Assembly (NCBI GenBank): GCA_019137255.1
Contig: WPDH01000237.1
Span: 1-64,000, forward strand
Direction: 5' to 3'
From: Corinectria fuckeliana
Taxonomy: Eukaryota > Ascomycota > Sordariomycetes > Hypocreales > Nectriaceae
Length of the DNA: 64,000 bases
Every line of letters starts with the position of its first letter. Within the stretch, counting starts at the first letter, position 1. Below are positions 1 to 11,669 of the stretch, piece after piece. The position numbers and the translations under genes were made by a program. The notes under the pieces were generated by a model that made no database searches, was not told the origin of the DNA, and saw only the letters and a list, made by a program, of their open reading frames with translations.

Positions 1-1480
1 TCTTTAATAAGCTTATTAGTATTATTTAAGATAAATATAAGTTAGATTCTTTTTACTATTACTATAAATATTAGAGGGAAAAAAGTTATACTATTACTAA
101 AAGCTTTAGTAACCTAATTTTTAGTATAAATAGCTTATATCTTATCTACTATATAAAATATAAAGATAGTATTACTACTTAGTAGCTTTCTTACTATAAT
201 AATACTAGAGTTACTATAAGCCTAGTTTACTATCTTAATAGTATATTTTAAGGTTTAACTATTAATATTAAGAGATATATTTCTTATTTAGATTATAATT
301 TTATATTTAATATAGCTTTAAGTTATTTACTTTATATTTTTCTAGTTTAAAAGTGCTAAGTTTTATACTATAATTAATATATAAGAGAGTTAGCCTCTCT
401 TATAATCTAAAAGTATAATAAGAGCTATATTAATAATAGAGGTGAGAGCTATAGTAATATTTATAGTGATTTAGTCCTTAAGAGCTGTTTTATAGTTATA
501 TATAATATCTTTTTTAAGTGAGATATAAGCTTATATCTTATATATAAATATATAGGTTTAGATAATATACTAAACTTATTTAAGAGATATAGTAAGAATA
601 ATTCTAGTAATAGTATTATATGCTTTATTTTCTAGGTTATCTGCTAGTATTTTACTTAGTTTTATAGTAGGTTTATTATTTTTGCTTAGTATATACTAGC
701 TAATTCCTATAAGAAGGTTATATTAACTTTAGTTAAGTTTATACACTCTTAAATTAATAGCTATTAGAAGTATATTAGTACTATTACTATAGTCTTAATA
801 TACTATTATCCCTAAGGTAATATATATATAAGAATTTAGATTCTAGTATTAGAATATATTTTAAAGGCAGGTTAGGGCTATAATAAGTAGAAACTAAGTG
901 AAGTGATTTTAATAATATAAAGATCTTATAATAAGAACCTTTTATAATAATATTCTTATTATTATAAATAGACTTATAAAATTTTCTTTTTTTATATCTT
1001 ATTAAGAATTAATAGATATAAAGTAGTTTACTTATATCTTTTTATAAAATATTATTTATATTTATAAACTTCCTATAAAGATTCTCTCTAATAAAAAAAC
1101 TCTATTTACTTTAAAGTTTTAATAATTACTTATAGACTACTTAAGATTAAACTACTAACTTATTATAATATTCTAAGTATAAGTTAATAGACAAATAGAA
1201 TAAATAAACTAAATACTAAAATAGTACTTTTAATACTATATTAACTATAAATAAGATAACTAAGTTAAGAAGCTCCTAACTATATAGCTAAGCTATAATA
1301 CTTTTATTTATAAAAGTATAAAAACTATACTAGTATATACTAATTTTAGATTTACTCTTAACACTTATAAAATAAGCTAAGATAGATTAATTATTTTTAA
1401 AGCTATTCTTATATTAGAAAAATTAAAAAATCTATATAAAGAATTAAAAACTAAACTTAAATTTATTAGAAACTAGATAA

Positions 1481-1923
1481 AAAAATATTATAACCTAAAA
1501 AGAATAAAAAGATTATCTTTTTAGAAGAGAGATATAATTTATCTTATAATAAAAAATATTAAAATAAAATAATAAAATAAAAAACTAAACTATAAATTTA
1601 TTAGATCTTATAAAATTATTAAAAAAATCTTAGAAAATAACTACTAGTTAGACTTACTACTAAAAGTTAGATTTTATTTAGTTTTTTATATCTTACTTTT
1701 TAAGATAGTAAAAGATATAATTTATACTAAGTTTAGTAATAAATATAAAACTAAGGTTAAAAAACTAAAAGAGTATATAGTAAAAGTAATTCTTAATATA
1801 AGAACTATAAATAAGTAAACTAAGTATCTTATTAAATAGAAAGACTATCTTAAGAGTAATAATTAATAAGAACTAGCTAAAAATATTACCTATACTTAAC
1901 ACCTCTTAAAGAACTTTTACTAG
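1481..1923 (+). pseudogene. Retrotransposon integrase C-terminus plus chromodomain (relic)
   Basis: Read in one forward frame with stop codons ignored, this stretch gives the conserved C-terminal part of a chromoviral integrase. A YYN-K-RIK-L-F start leads to KLNYKF-R-YKIIKK and NY-LDL, then the chromodomain signature YLIK-KDY near 1823 and a final ELAKNITY-HLLKNFY. At least seven stops are present. The stop in YLIK*KDY sits where chromodomains carry the conserved tryptophan, so TGG has become TAG. This identifies both the element class and the mutation process. Confidence 0.8.
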
Positions 1924-2576
1924 TAATACTAAAATTAAAAACAGAAAGAAGCTCTCTCTAGTTAATAATATTTAGAGCTCTTATAAGCTAGGCCTTAGCT
2001 ATAATAAAAAATTTTATGTTTTTTACTACCTCTAGCTTATCTAATATTATAATATTATAATATACTATCTTCTTAGCTTTCTTATATAACTAATACTTCT
2101 AATAATAAAGGCGTATTAGCTAACTAAGATGCTTATTTACTTATTACTATAAGTTAACTAGTTTGTTCTTAGCCACCTCTTTCTTACGCTCTAGCTAATA
2201 CTTCTTTATAATAAAACAGTTTATTATATAAGTGAAAAGTTAGAAGTAAGAACTAAACTAAGTAAGAATAAGAATATACCTTTAAGTATAGTAACCTTTT
2301 TACTATTATATTTACGCTTATAATAGGTGTATTAGGCATAGTGTTTATAACTCTTTTTAGCTTAGCACTTAAGCTTTTAGGGTTTATAATAGCTGTATAG
2401 TATAACTAGGAAACTAGTGTTTTTAATAAATATAGCCTACGCTTTTTAGTTTTAAGTTGCCTTAGAATTAGATATACTATTAAAAGGAAAACTTAAATAA
2501 TTATAAAACTAGGTTAAGAACAAGTTAAGGTCTAACTAGGGTCTTAAAGGCAAGACTGTTAAGAGGGGAGATATTA

Positions 2577-2998
2577 TATTACAGCCTAGGTTAAGACTAG
2601 GCAGTTATAACTAGCAGAACTATTTAAGTACCTACTGTTTTATTATTAAGACTGTAAGTTAGCTATATAACCCTTATAAGACTTACATCTAGACTTACAG
2701 GCTTATAACAGAACTTATATTATAACTCACAAAAGGACTTATAACTCACAAAAGGACTCACAGCTTATATGTGAGCCTAGGCTTACTACCACCTAATATA
2801 AAGTATATAAACATATTCACTTAGCACTTTTATAAAGATAGCCTCACCAGCTATTAATACACTTAGTTATATTAAATCTACTATTCTACTATTACTAGAC
2901 TGTGACTTATATTGCTTACTATAACATCCTAATCCACTTAATTAAACACCTTACGCCTAGACCTACCTTATATCCCTAGGTTAAACCTAACTATCACA
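2577..2998 (+). repeat. LTR of the Gypsy element, forward copy
   Basis: This is a 422-bp LTR preceded by the purine run AAGAGGGGAG. It begins TATTACAGCC (probably TG originally) and ends ATCACA. It is recognised because the same sequence returns forward at 28805-29106 and reverse-complemented at 29107-29522, sharing blocks such as TTAGTTATATTAAATCTACT. It is less A+T-rich and less damaged than the internal region. Promoter and poly-A functions are inferred from family knowledge only. Confidence 0.75.
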
Positions 2999-4079
2999 GG
3001 TATTATCTGTATAGTAAGATAAGTTTATTATTAGATAAATAGTTTCCTAGAGCATAATTAACTCTTTATTATTATACGAACCAGGTATATAATATTAATG
3101 CTATTTTCTATAGCTGCTAAGTTCCCCTCTCTAAGACCTACACTACACAAATAAGCCTTTATCACAAAGGTTATTCGCATCTATCTATCCCTTTCAGCTC
3201 TAGATTCCATTTATGCCTACATCTGGTAAACTTCCCCGTTCCCTAGCAAAATCCATTAAAAATACGTAAGCCTTGTGTCCGAGTTCTTAGACAGGGCTCT
3301 TAAAGCAAATCCTTGAGAGTTGTTTGTACCCTTCTGCAGGACGGAGCTGAGCAGTACAAGTATTAATGTACACAACCTGATCCACGATAATTGCGCTTTC
3401 ACGCCTTTATTATTACCACAAGGCTGCTTCTAGCTATCACGGCTCCACAATTGATGACGGGAGTCAACGGTTGAGCGGGACCGAAAGAGATAGAAGGTGA
3501 CTAACTATAATGACGTTCAGAAGCTAATGGCACGCATATCTTGTGTGGTATCTGTGCAGACTGAAGAACACACACGTTTCAGACAAGCAACTTGATCTTA
3601 GGTAGGGCATAAGCAACAACGAGACATGTGGAACTACATAAACTGATATACAGTCTCCCGGTTTTTGACCGTGTCTTGAAAGCACAGATGCCAGTGCTCA
3701 AGAAAAGGCCTTTACGCTCAGTACGGACGATCAGAATACGAAGCATATATGCTATTTCTGGATAGGGCTTGGGAAAGATATTGTCAAGGGACAGAGCATG
3801 GATGGATGGTCTGAAGGAACTATAGCGGGCGGACACAACATATCCTTGGGTCATTTGATCATGTAGCTTGCTATAATGAGGATGGGAATGGCAAGAAAGC
3901 CGTGGTCTAGATATGAGAGTAGCTATCTGATTCCTTGGGTAGTATTCTCAATGGTACGTTGACATGGGTCAATCAAGGTAGGCGGTATCGAACACAGGGG
4001 CAACAGATGTCTTTCACGAGGGCAATGGCTTCTGGAACTTCCTGCGAGTAGCCCTATCGCCGACCCAGACATCCCAAGC
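2999..4079. other. No gene seen between the LTR and the EthD-type gene
   Basis: Base composition returns to normal around 3150. Reading frames here are short, the longest being 91 codons on the minus strand, and none resembles a known domain. Nothing can be supported. Confidence 0.5.
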
Positions 4080-4632
4080 TCAATCCATAGCCTCGAAGTT
4101 CTTGCCAACATACGTGGCAACCATCCCCCCGCCAAAAGCGTCCTTGTCGACAAAAGCCCTCTCATTAGGCTCGACAACTTCGAGGTAGTAAGGGTGCAAG
4201 AGAATTGCGGTCAAGACGCTAGGGGATGAGTACAGAAAGATGGCAATTCCGTCAAGGTCGATGAGCTCGTTGGAGGCCGGCTCAGAGGCACCAGCGGCAG
4301 TAGGGGGGGCCATGCCTCCGACTCGTATCTAGATGTCGAGGAAGATGGACCATGTCAGTGAGATACCCGGTGGCACTCTTAGATGAGAGTCGATCAATCT
4401 GTTCTTCTTACAGGTTGGTAGCGGATGATGTTGAAGTGGGCGGCTAAGAGGATAACCTTTGGCACATGCTGCGTATCCCAGTACTTCCAGAACTCGTCGC
4501 GAGTAAACTCGGGATGCCGCTTGGCTTGAGGTAGGCGGCCATCTAGAGAAGACCCGTGTTGGGGGAGCATGACGCCAGAGTGGCTGCAGCTAGAGCCGTC
4601 AGAAGGGAGACAGCTGACGTGAGACGAACCAT
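4080..4632 (-). CDS. EthD-domain-like protein, possibly secreted; 5' end disrupted or unresolved
   Basis: The core reads HPEFTRDEFWKYWDTQHVP, the N-terminal hallmark of the EthD family (small dimeric alpha-beta barrels), followed by a C-terminal half rich in YLEVVEPNE and FVDKDAF. A clean intron at 4329-4411 (GTAAGA...CTAG, 83 bp) joins the halves in frame. The best start is at 4632, about 120 bp downstream of a TATA box. It opens a typical signal peptide (MVRLTSAVSLLTALAAATLA), but this frame hits a stop after about 29 codons and must shift to reach the EthD frame near 4540. Either a small unseen intron or a frameshift lies there. EthD-like proteins are usually cytosolic, so a signal peptide is unusual. 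Catalytic role unknown. Confidence 0.55.
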
Positions 4633-4754
4633 TTCTCTCTGCTCGGATGGAATTTGAGTGATAGGTTAGATGAAAAGGTTGACTGAGTAGGAAGATGCGT
4701 GGAGAAAGCACGACATGCCCGGAACGTAGGATCATAGAGCTGCCTTTTGTGCGA

Positions 4755-4762
4755 TATTTATA
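4755..4762 (-). promoter_or_regulatory. TATA box of the EthD-type gene
   Basis: The minus strand reads TATAAATA, 123 bp upstream of the ATG at 4632. Its position and sequence fit a fungal core promoter and support the signal-peptide start. Confidence 0.5.
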
Positions 4763-5663
4763 GTGTGGGATGGTAAATTGGTAACATTGTGTGAGAAGAC
4801 ACCACAGGGCATCACCTGCAGGCAGGACAGACAGTAATGTGCTGGTTGTGCCCGTACTAGCGAAGCAGCCTTTATGTCTTGGCCAAAGGTACTCACCGGC
4901 CTGAGCGTTTAGGAAATCACCCTGCATGCCCCACCCCGATTCTAGATGTTACATTGCGGGATTGGAGAGCATGGATCGGGGACAACACACAGTCCTAAAT
5001 GTCTATTGGCTCTACTGTTAGGCCATTGTGAAAGTTCGTTCCTCGCGCCGCCAGCGGGCTAAGTTGTGAATTTCGACAACGCCCAGGAGCGGAGGGCGCT
5101 CCATCACTTCCTCATCTTCGGCATCTTAGGATCGCTGGCCTTAGTTTGCCTCGTTCAAAAGTTCTACACCAAGCACTTCATCACTGGGTGTCTCACGGTT
5201 GACGATGGTACGTCTGACATAAACGAGGGAAGAACTTGAAGCTAGCTCGAATCGGGATTACAGTCTTGTTTTGACTTGCTTGGGTGAGATATCTGGAATG
5301 ATAGCTCAGAGCGCTAATGTATGCAATAGCTACTTGCTAACGTTGTCCTTCTCTGAAAGGTCGCGTCTGTTGTGATGCAGTCGGTGCAGAGTTGTAATAG
5401 ACACTTCCTTCGTTGCCACTGAAACCTGCCGGGCGGCTAAACTAACAGAGTCTCTTCTAGGGTCCGTATCAATTGGCAGCCTGTGTCACCATGCATGGGA
5501 GGTGCCCATTGAAGTCGTCGAGAAACATATGCTGGTATGTTCACGTCGATCGCCTGCTCAAGAGCCGGCGAGTTACTTACGCCTCGATATATGAGAGCTC
5601 CAACATAGAGATATTTTGTAGCCGTATCCCGAGCGTTACAAACACGAGATGGTTAGACCGACC
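4763..5663. other. No gene seen
   Basis: Only short reading frames without recognisable domains occur here. This is the shared 3' flank of the transcription factor and 5' flank of the EthD-type gene. Confidence 0.5.
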
Positions 5664-7644
5664 CTAGCCAATCTGCCCAACAAGTTCAGTCTCCCAGACA
5701 ACAGTCCCAGTCTTGCCCAGCACAATGTCCATCCCCCCGAGTGGCAACAACAGCTGCTGCTTCTTAACCCGATAAATCTCCTGCGCAATGGACTTGACCT
5801 GGCTCCCCAGGTGTGCTGCCGCCGGCCAAACCCGCGCATACCGGCCCAGTGCGCCGATGCTGAGCCGGATCCGCTGCCGCAGGGCATCGTCGTTGTGCGA
5901 CACGAACGAAAGCGACCACTCGCTCAGGTGGACCGTCGCCGCGAGCGTCACCATGTAGGCGAAGAAGTGCGTGTGGGACAGCAGCGGGACGCGGTGGCCC
6001 AGGAGCTTGCTCAGCTCGTTGGCAGACTGGATCGTGTGTTTGGTGTGCGCGTTGAAGGCGTCGTTTGACAGCGCCGGCGTGTTCGGTGCGCATGCGTCGA
6101 TGTAGTGCGTGAGCGAGGGGTCCAGTTGCGAGTGTGGCTGGTGTAGGAGAATGGATATTGCGTGGGCCATCATAAAGGCCTGGAACATCATCTCGTCGAG
6201 CTTGCCGTCCTTGTATAGCATGTTGCATTTAGAGACCGGGAGGTTTAGGCACCAGTCGGCGAGGAGTGTCTCGATATTGGCGAGGCTTCTATCACGAGAG
6301 GTGAAGATGAGAGGGTTTCGGATCAGCTTTCCGAGGTAGTATGCACATTGGATGCAGTAGGCAAAGGATGAGAATCTGCCACTATTATCATCTAGCATAG
6401 TGCTGTTATCCATGTTTCCGAAGTGAAGTGGCTCAGGAACACACTGAGGACAAGTTAGGAGAGAGCCGAAGATGAAGGTATGTGCAAGGCAAGCTTACGC
6501 CTGAGAGATATAAGTGCTCCTCACACGGAAGGGCGACATCCGCCAGAACATCATATAACGAAAAGTGAGTGGACCGATGAACTCCCGCAATCATAGCATC
6601 AACAACATAGAGATCCCACCAGGTTCTCCGCCAGCTCTCCTCAAGCACAGGCATACTCCGCCCATTTATTGAGGCGAACTGGCGGGTATTGAGGCCAATC
6701 CGAACTGAGATGTTCCGGATATCGGCCAGTAGGCTGTGAACCTTGTCCCTCTGGCGGTTACCGTCAAGTCCAATGATGAGAAGCAGCATTGCTTGAACTA
6801 CAAAGCCGTCCTTGGGCACACCCGGCTTGTAGACAAGGTGGTGAGCATAGTCGAATAGTTTGGTAGTAGTCGAGATGATGTTGACGAAGAGGGAGCCAAC
6901 CCAGCGCATAGCCGCCAGGAGGGGCTCGATGGCGGGGTCGCCATTAGCTAAGGCGAGGAGATAGCCTTTGGGTAAGACGAAAGGATGGGCGGCATGGAAG
7001 TTGTCATAGAAGGACGCAACGTAGTGATCCCTAAAGGGAGGGTTCTGGGCGGAAAGGGGAGTAAGGGTATAGGTCAACGCATCCATGCCGAAGCCATAGT
7101 TGGGATCTAGGCCGAGATGAAGCTGGCTGCTGGGGACGACATTCTGAAAGAGAAAGGGGGAGTCAAGGTCGTCGTTGGGAAAGATGGTGCTAGGGTTGAA
7201 GGCAGGGATGGAGTAGGAGGAGGGTACGAGCGGACTGTAGGTAGCGGACGAGCAAGAAGTAGGCTGGCTGGCCGGCGTAAGAGGAAGAGTTTTGTTGTGC
7301 TGCTTCTTCCGGCACGGGCCCTTGTAGCCACGACGGGACGCGACGTATAGGCACTGGGAGCCGAAGCTGGTGCATCGAGAACAAGGATTCCAGCCGTCGC
7401 ACTTGAGATGCTTAGCGCGCTGGAGTCGACGTCTATTAGCCAGGAGCAAGTGCGAGAAGAGGAGGACAGCGGAACTAACGCAAGCGAGGCAAGCTGTTGG
7501 AACCACGGGGACGGCTGGTCGAATATCCGCGATTCCGAAGTCGAAACGGAGCAGCGGAGAGAATGAGCCCATGTCTTTGTTGCCGATGGAGGGCGGCGCT
7601 TGGAGATGGGAATATGGAGAGGGCACGGGACGCGTACGCATCAA
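5664..7644 (-). CDS. Zn2Cys6 fungal transcription factor
   Basis: The model has three exons: 7644-7480, 7419-6499 and 6443-5664. The introns are 60 bp (7420-7479, GTTAGT...CCAG) and 55 bp (6444-6498, GTAAGC...TCAG). The product is about 621 residues. Splicing the first intron builds a perfect GAL4-type zinc cluster: Cys52-X2-Cys55-X6-Cys62-X5-Cys68-X2-Cys71-X6-Cys78, followed by a basic stretch (ASRRGYKGPCRKK). The first intron is also open in frame, so naive translation hides the cluster. A Ser/Pro linker follows, then a long helical region with the SLFVNIISTTTKLFDYAHHLVYKP type of sequence found in the fungal transcription factor middle homology region. Role: nuclear DNA-binding regulator, target genes unknown. 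An internal ATG at residue 25 is an alternative start. No obvious pathway partner is adjacent. Confidence 0.88.
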
Positions 7645-10467
7645 AGAGGAGACGGTTGAGTTGAGCTGTGAACGACGAGGTGGAGATGAAGGCGGAAGGC
7701 TGGGGAGCTACTTAATATCCCGTCTCAGTTCCGCAGGTTCAAGCCACATCCAGTCTAGCCTCTTGCGGGACCGTAAGACAAGAGTACTGCATCATGCATG
7801 GTGAGCACTTACGCACTTCCATAAGCACCTAGATTATTTCGTAGTCTACTCCTATTCATGTCACTCGTTGAGGCTGAGCCACCACGCACAGCCCCGCCGG
7901 TACTACGGAGTATCAAGTCCTAGGACCTAGGTAGCTGACTCCCCATTCTAGAGTGGCTGGGGGAAAGTATCGGCAATAGCATAAGTGAATGATACAAGTA
8001 GATGAAATCGGGCTACAGGGTATTGTTCCTGCGTGACTATGCATCAAGACTCCCAACGCCTGCGTTCTTGTCCCTTGTCCATCCACTGTTCCAATCCCAA
8101 TGTACTTCGTACAACAGAGGCGCAACCACGATTCAAGGCTACGGAGTGCCCGAGCTGCAGGGGGCAAGGGTCTTCCCTGTCCAAGCCTCCGGGCTCTTAT
8201 AAGGCCATTCACTGTCCAGTCAGCTCTCTTTGTTTGTTCCCTGATGACGCGGGGCTGCCGACAATGATTACTAGCAGGTAGGTTACCGTCACCAAAGATG
8301 ACAGCAGTATTCACAAATTGACTCTAAAGATAACGAGGCTCGTCGCTCATGACTACCCTAGGGTACCATGAGTATGTTGGACGTACCACACATGCTCAAG
8401 CGCTGCTCAGTCTCTTTTGTCTTTATATTAGGCCGGCACGGCTAATGAGTATGGAGCGAACACGGATGAAACACAGCAGATTAAAAGAAAGCAGGCTAGT
8501 ACTCCGACTCCGCGTCCTCACTTTTGCACTGAGACTTGGCGGTCGTCCCGCGATAATTCATTCCTCCTTGGTAAAGCCGATGTGTAATCCCGATCCGCCG
8601 AGTATTTGGGAGGCAGTTATCCGTAGCTCGTCGTTGTGCAATTAACGTGCTACAAGTTGACATTGAAGACATAATAAAGTAGGCTCAATTACTTGTAAAG
8701 CTATGGGGACCCCGCACTATATATTCGGCTGAACAAGCACGTAGGCCTAGTGTCTTATCAGGGGGGGGCTTCATATCAGAAGGTGCGTACTCTGGCTCTC
8801 CTTTTGCCCAGCAGAAGGGTGTTCGTGAGAAGATGCAAAGCAAGCGTCGAGGGCTTTTCAGATATACCCGCGACTGGAGAGCACTCTCACAGTCCTCCCG
8901 CATAATCGCATTCCTATCCTCTAATTTACATTCGGTCTAACAACGCCAATTGCAACTAAATCTGGACTGATGATGCTCCAAGTCACCATTGACGCCTTCG
9001 TCTTCAATCTTAGTCAAAGAACTCGGCCCTGGGAAAGGCAATATCATCTCCTTCCACACAGGTTGGAGTAGCTGTGGCAATGAAGGAATAGGGACAAAAC
9101 AATTGCTTCATTATTCCACACCTCGGCGCACTTCAAACCTCTGAGATACCCCAGCGTACATACACGCTTTGTCTTTTAGTCATGCATCACACCACCACCT
9201 GCAGCCATCCCAAACGTGACGGAATGATTGATATTTCCTCGCAGGAGAAAAGCCACCTCTTGTTAGAGAAAGCTTGAATTGTTTATGAGCACCCCGTGAA
9301 GCAGAAAGCTAAACCACGGAATGCGTTGACTATCGGCCCTTTGGGTCCCAGGCTTAGTAGTAGCCGAGAATCCCGTCCCAAGCCTTGGGGTTCTAGATGG
9401 AGGTCTATCTCATTGCAAAGCCGCTGTCCGAACTAATCGCCGAGTGAGCTCACCGGTTCCGGTTCTGCAGCATGTGGAGAGAAGAAATGGGGAAAGCCTG
9501 TAAGCACTTGATCCTACCACCGTGCAACAGTAGACAACGCTGTTGAGAGCGAGTCTGTGAAGCAGCCGTGTTCAGCCTGCTCCCTGAGAGATCTCTGCGC
9601 CCTTGCAACTCTGAATTCTTGTGGCACAGCCAGACCCGGACTGGCTTATGGGACATCGGAATCTTACGAGGGATGGCCAGAGTATGACCTCATATACCCA
9701 GAGCCTGAATGCTCTCATTCTCCCTCTTTCCCAGGCCGCAGCTCTTTGACCTTCCGCTACCGGCGATAATGTTAACTTACAGGATATCACAAAATTTCGC
9801 GCACCTACACATTAAGTTGCAGCAGCTGCTGAGGGAGATGCAGTGGCCTAACGATCACACCCCTGCACAGCTGAAGTACAGACAGGTAGGTCTTAGCGTA
9901 CGTCCACGCTTAAGACATTATCCCGCCGCTTTCCCTTAACCGGTTACATGACGAGTAAAGTGCGGTATGTAAGATAAAGTACAATGTTAAAAGGAGAGTG
10001 GTGGTCAAGTTCGATGCACGTTGCAGCGAATAAGGCGAGAATTGCGAAGTGTACTATTGCTTTGCTTGAGGGGAGTGTGAATTAGGAGAGTTTTATGGGC
10101 ATGTTAGGATATTTAGAACAACGGAGAGTCAGCGAGTGTCATTATGAGAATTCTCAACCGATTATTGACGCGCACATTAGAGCTCAGCTACGATGCCGTT
10201 AGTTTGTCTCGGCCACTTTAACGATCTCCGGTGATCTACTTAAATTATTAAGCGCGGAAGTCCATCTTTCTCAGGAATTGTGAATCACAGCGGGTCATGG
10301 GAACAATTCATTGACAGGAATTAGTGCGGGTTAATCCACTATCTGACTTTAATTGACAGGCAAGTGAGTGTCTGTCTAAACCCAGGTACTATGTTCGATC
10401 CAGCAAGTATCAATGACATTTACTAAAATAGAGCCCGCATCCTGAACCGCAAAGACAAGCAGGCAGG
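7645..10467. other. 2.8-kb gene-poor stretch
   Basis: Frames are up to 144 codons (7370-7804 plus), but that one overlaps the transcription factor in antisense. The others are short, overlap one another and have no domains. No RNA gene, tandem repeat or transposon end was recognised. Confidence 0.5.
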
Positions 10468-11556
10468 TTAGTTGAGGTAAAGCATCAGCTGAGCCAAGAG
10501 ACATGACGAAGAGAGGGCCACGAAAAGAGTTCGCGTATCCACAAACATGGCCGCTGATCCGGCAACTTGAATGGTTGATGGCGACGCAGCACCAGTTTGC
10601 TTCGAGGGGATTGCAGATGAGCCAAGTGTACTGAATGTGTTGTAAGCCGAAGAGGCCCCAGGTACACTAGTGTCTCCTAGTGAGCCAGTTGTAGATCCCT
10701 CTGCAGAGCTTCCGTGCGAATTATCAGAGGATGCGGCTGTGGGCTGGGGAGATTCATAGTTCGTGGGCTTGGTGGCGAGAGAGTTGGAGCGAGAAGATGC
10801 AGAATCTGGAGACGCGGAGCTAGAGTCGGAGCTGGAGCCGAAGCCAGGAGACAAATCGGTAGACCCAGGAGAGGCCGCATCAGAGGATTTCGAGCTGGAA
10901 TCGAAGCCTGGAGATCCCGAGCCAGCAGCAGAGTTGGAGCCTGAGCCGGAGCCAGGAGATACACCGGTAGAAACAGGAGGAGACGCGTTAGAGGACGCAG
11001 CAGAACTGGCAGGCCTTTCATTGGGGATGCCAGTCTCAGCCGGACCAAGCTTGCAGGGCTCCGCATCACAAGTCTGTGTAACATGCTGAGTCTCACCCCG
11101 GACACTGGTGCGAATGGGTTGATTGGTGGGGGAGCCGGCATTCGTGGACGTCTCGATAGGGAGGGTCAGCTCGGTTGTCACCGCAGTTGGCCCGCAGACA
11201 CTGCAAACAACGGCAGACGTGGTGAAACCCGGTGGACACTCGCTGGGGCTAAGGGGCCTGCAGGGCGATCCGGGGGTTCCAGGGCAGGGGATCGTGACCG
11301 TGTAGGTACACAAGCCCAGGCCATCAGGGCCAATGGTTGGAAAAGCCGTAGTGTAGATGAGGGAGCCGCTGCCCACAGACACGCTCTGGCTCGGGCCGCC
11401 GATGGTAGAGGCCGCAGAGAGGCTGGTCAGCGTGACAGGGGGCAGTGTGCTGGTGGTTGTACATTCGGCCGGGTCCGCGGCCTGTCGTGGAAGTATTGGC
11501 AGGCGGGCGGCCAGGACGACTGCGGGAAATGCAAGAAAGAGTGCAGGGGAGAACAT
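10468..11556 (-). CDS. GPI-anchor-type Ser-rich cell wall protein
   Basis: This is a single-exon gene of 362 residues. Residues 1-16 form a signal peptide (MFSPALFLAFPAVVLA) followed by a possible dibasic-like LPILPRQ processing site. Residues 30-170 hold a Thr-rich part with about ten cysteines (for example CTYTVTIPC, SECPPGF, VCSVCGP and CDAEPC), likely forming disulfides. Residues 180-330 are a low-complexity Ser/Gly/Pro/Asn region suited to O-glycosylation. The last 25 residues are hydrophobic after a GSAA stretch, as in a GPI-attachment signal. It probably sits at the plasma membrane or wall. A TATA box lies about 110 bp upstream. It is divergent from the larger wall protein at 12816. 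Function beyond wall structure or adhesion is unknown. Confidence 0.8.
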   Translation of the reverse strand: MFSPALFLAFPAVVLAARLPILPRQAADPAECTTTSTLPPVTLTSLSAASTIGGPSQSVSVGSGSLIYTTAFPTIGPDGLGLCTYTVTIPCPGTPGSPCRPLSPSECPPGFTTSAVVCSVCGPTAVTTELTLPIETSTNAGSPTNQPIRTSVRGETQHVTQTCDAEPCKLGPAETGIPNERPASSAASSNASPPVSTGVSPGSGSGSNSAAGSGSPGFDSSSKSSDAASPGSTDLSPGFGSSSDSSSASPDSASSRSNSLATKPTNYESPQPTAASSDNSHGSSAEGSTTGSLGDTSVPGASSAYNTFSTLGSSAIPSKQTGAASPSTIQVAGSAAMFVDTRTLFVALSSSCLLAQLMLYLN

Positions 11557-11662
11557 GGTTGAACGAGTGGTGGGGGATATTAAGTTGGTGCTGAGGGTAT
11601 GGCTGAATGGGTGAGTGAGTGAGGGGGTGAGTGATGATCGGTGGATGGAGGTACCAGGGAAG

Positions 11663-11669
11663 ATTTATA
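11663..11669 (-). promoter_or_regulatory. TATA box of the GPI-type wall protein gene
   Basis: The minus strand reads TATAAAT, 107 bp upstream of the start codon at 11556. Confidence 0.5.

Larger units (their letters stand above)
1..2998 (+). mobile_element. RIP-degraded Ty3/Gypsy chromovirus, 3' part with LTR
   Basis: This A+T-rich block has no intact reading frame. In forward translation it shows the end of a Gypsy-type polyprotein (about 1481-1923), then about 650 bp of non-coding sequence, a purine-rich tract (2560-2570) and an LTR (2577-2998). That is the normal order for the 3' half of an LTR retrotransposon; the 5' half lies beyond the window edge. Almost all damage is of the TG-to-TA and CA-to-TA kind, as left by RIP. 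I could not recognise reverse transcriptase or the integrase core in the first 1.4 kb. Confidence 0.8.
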
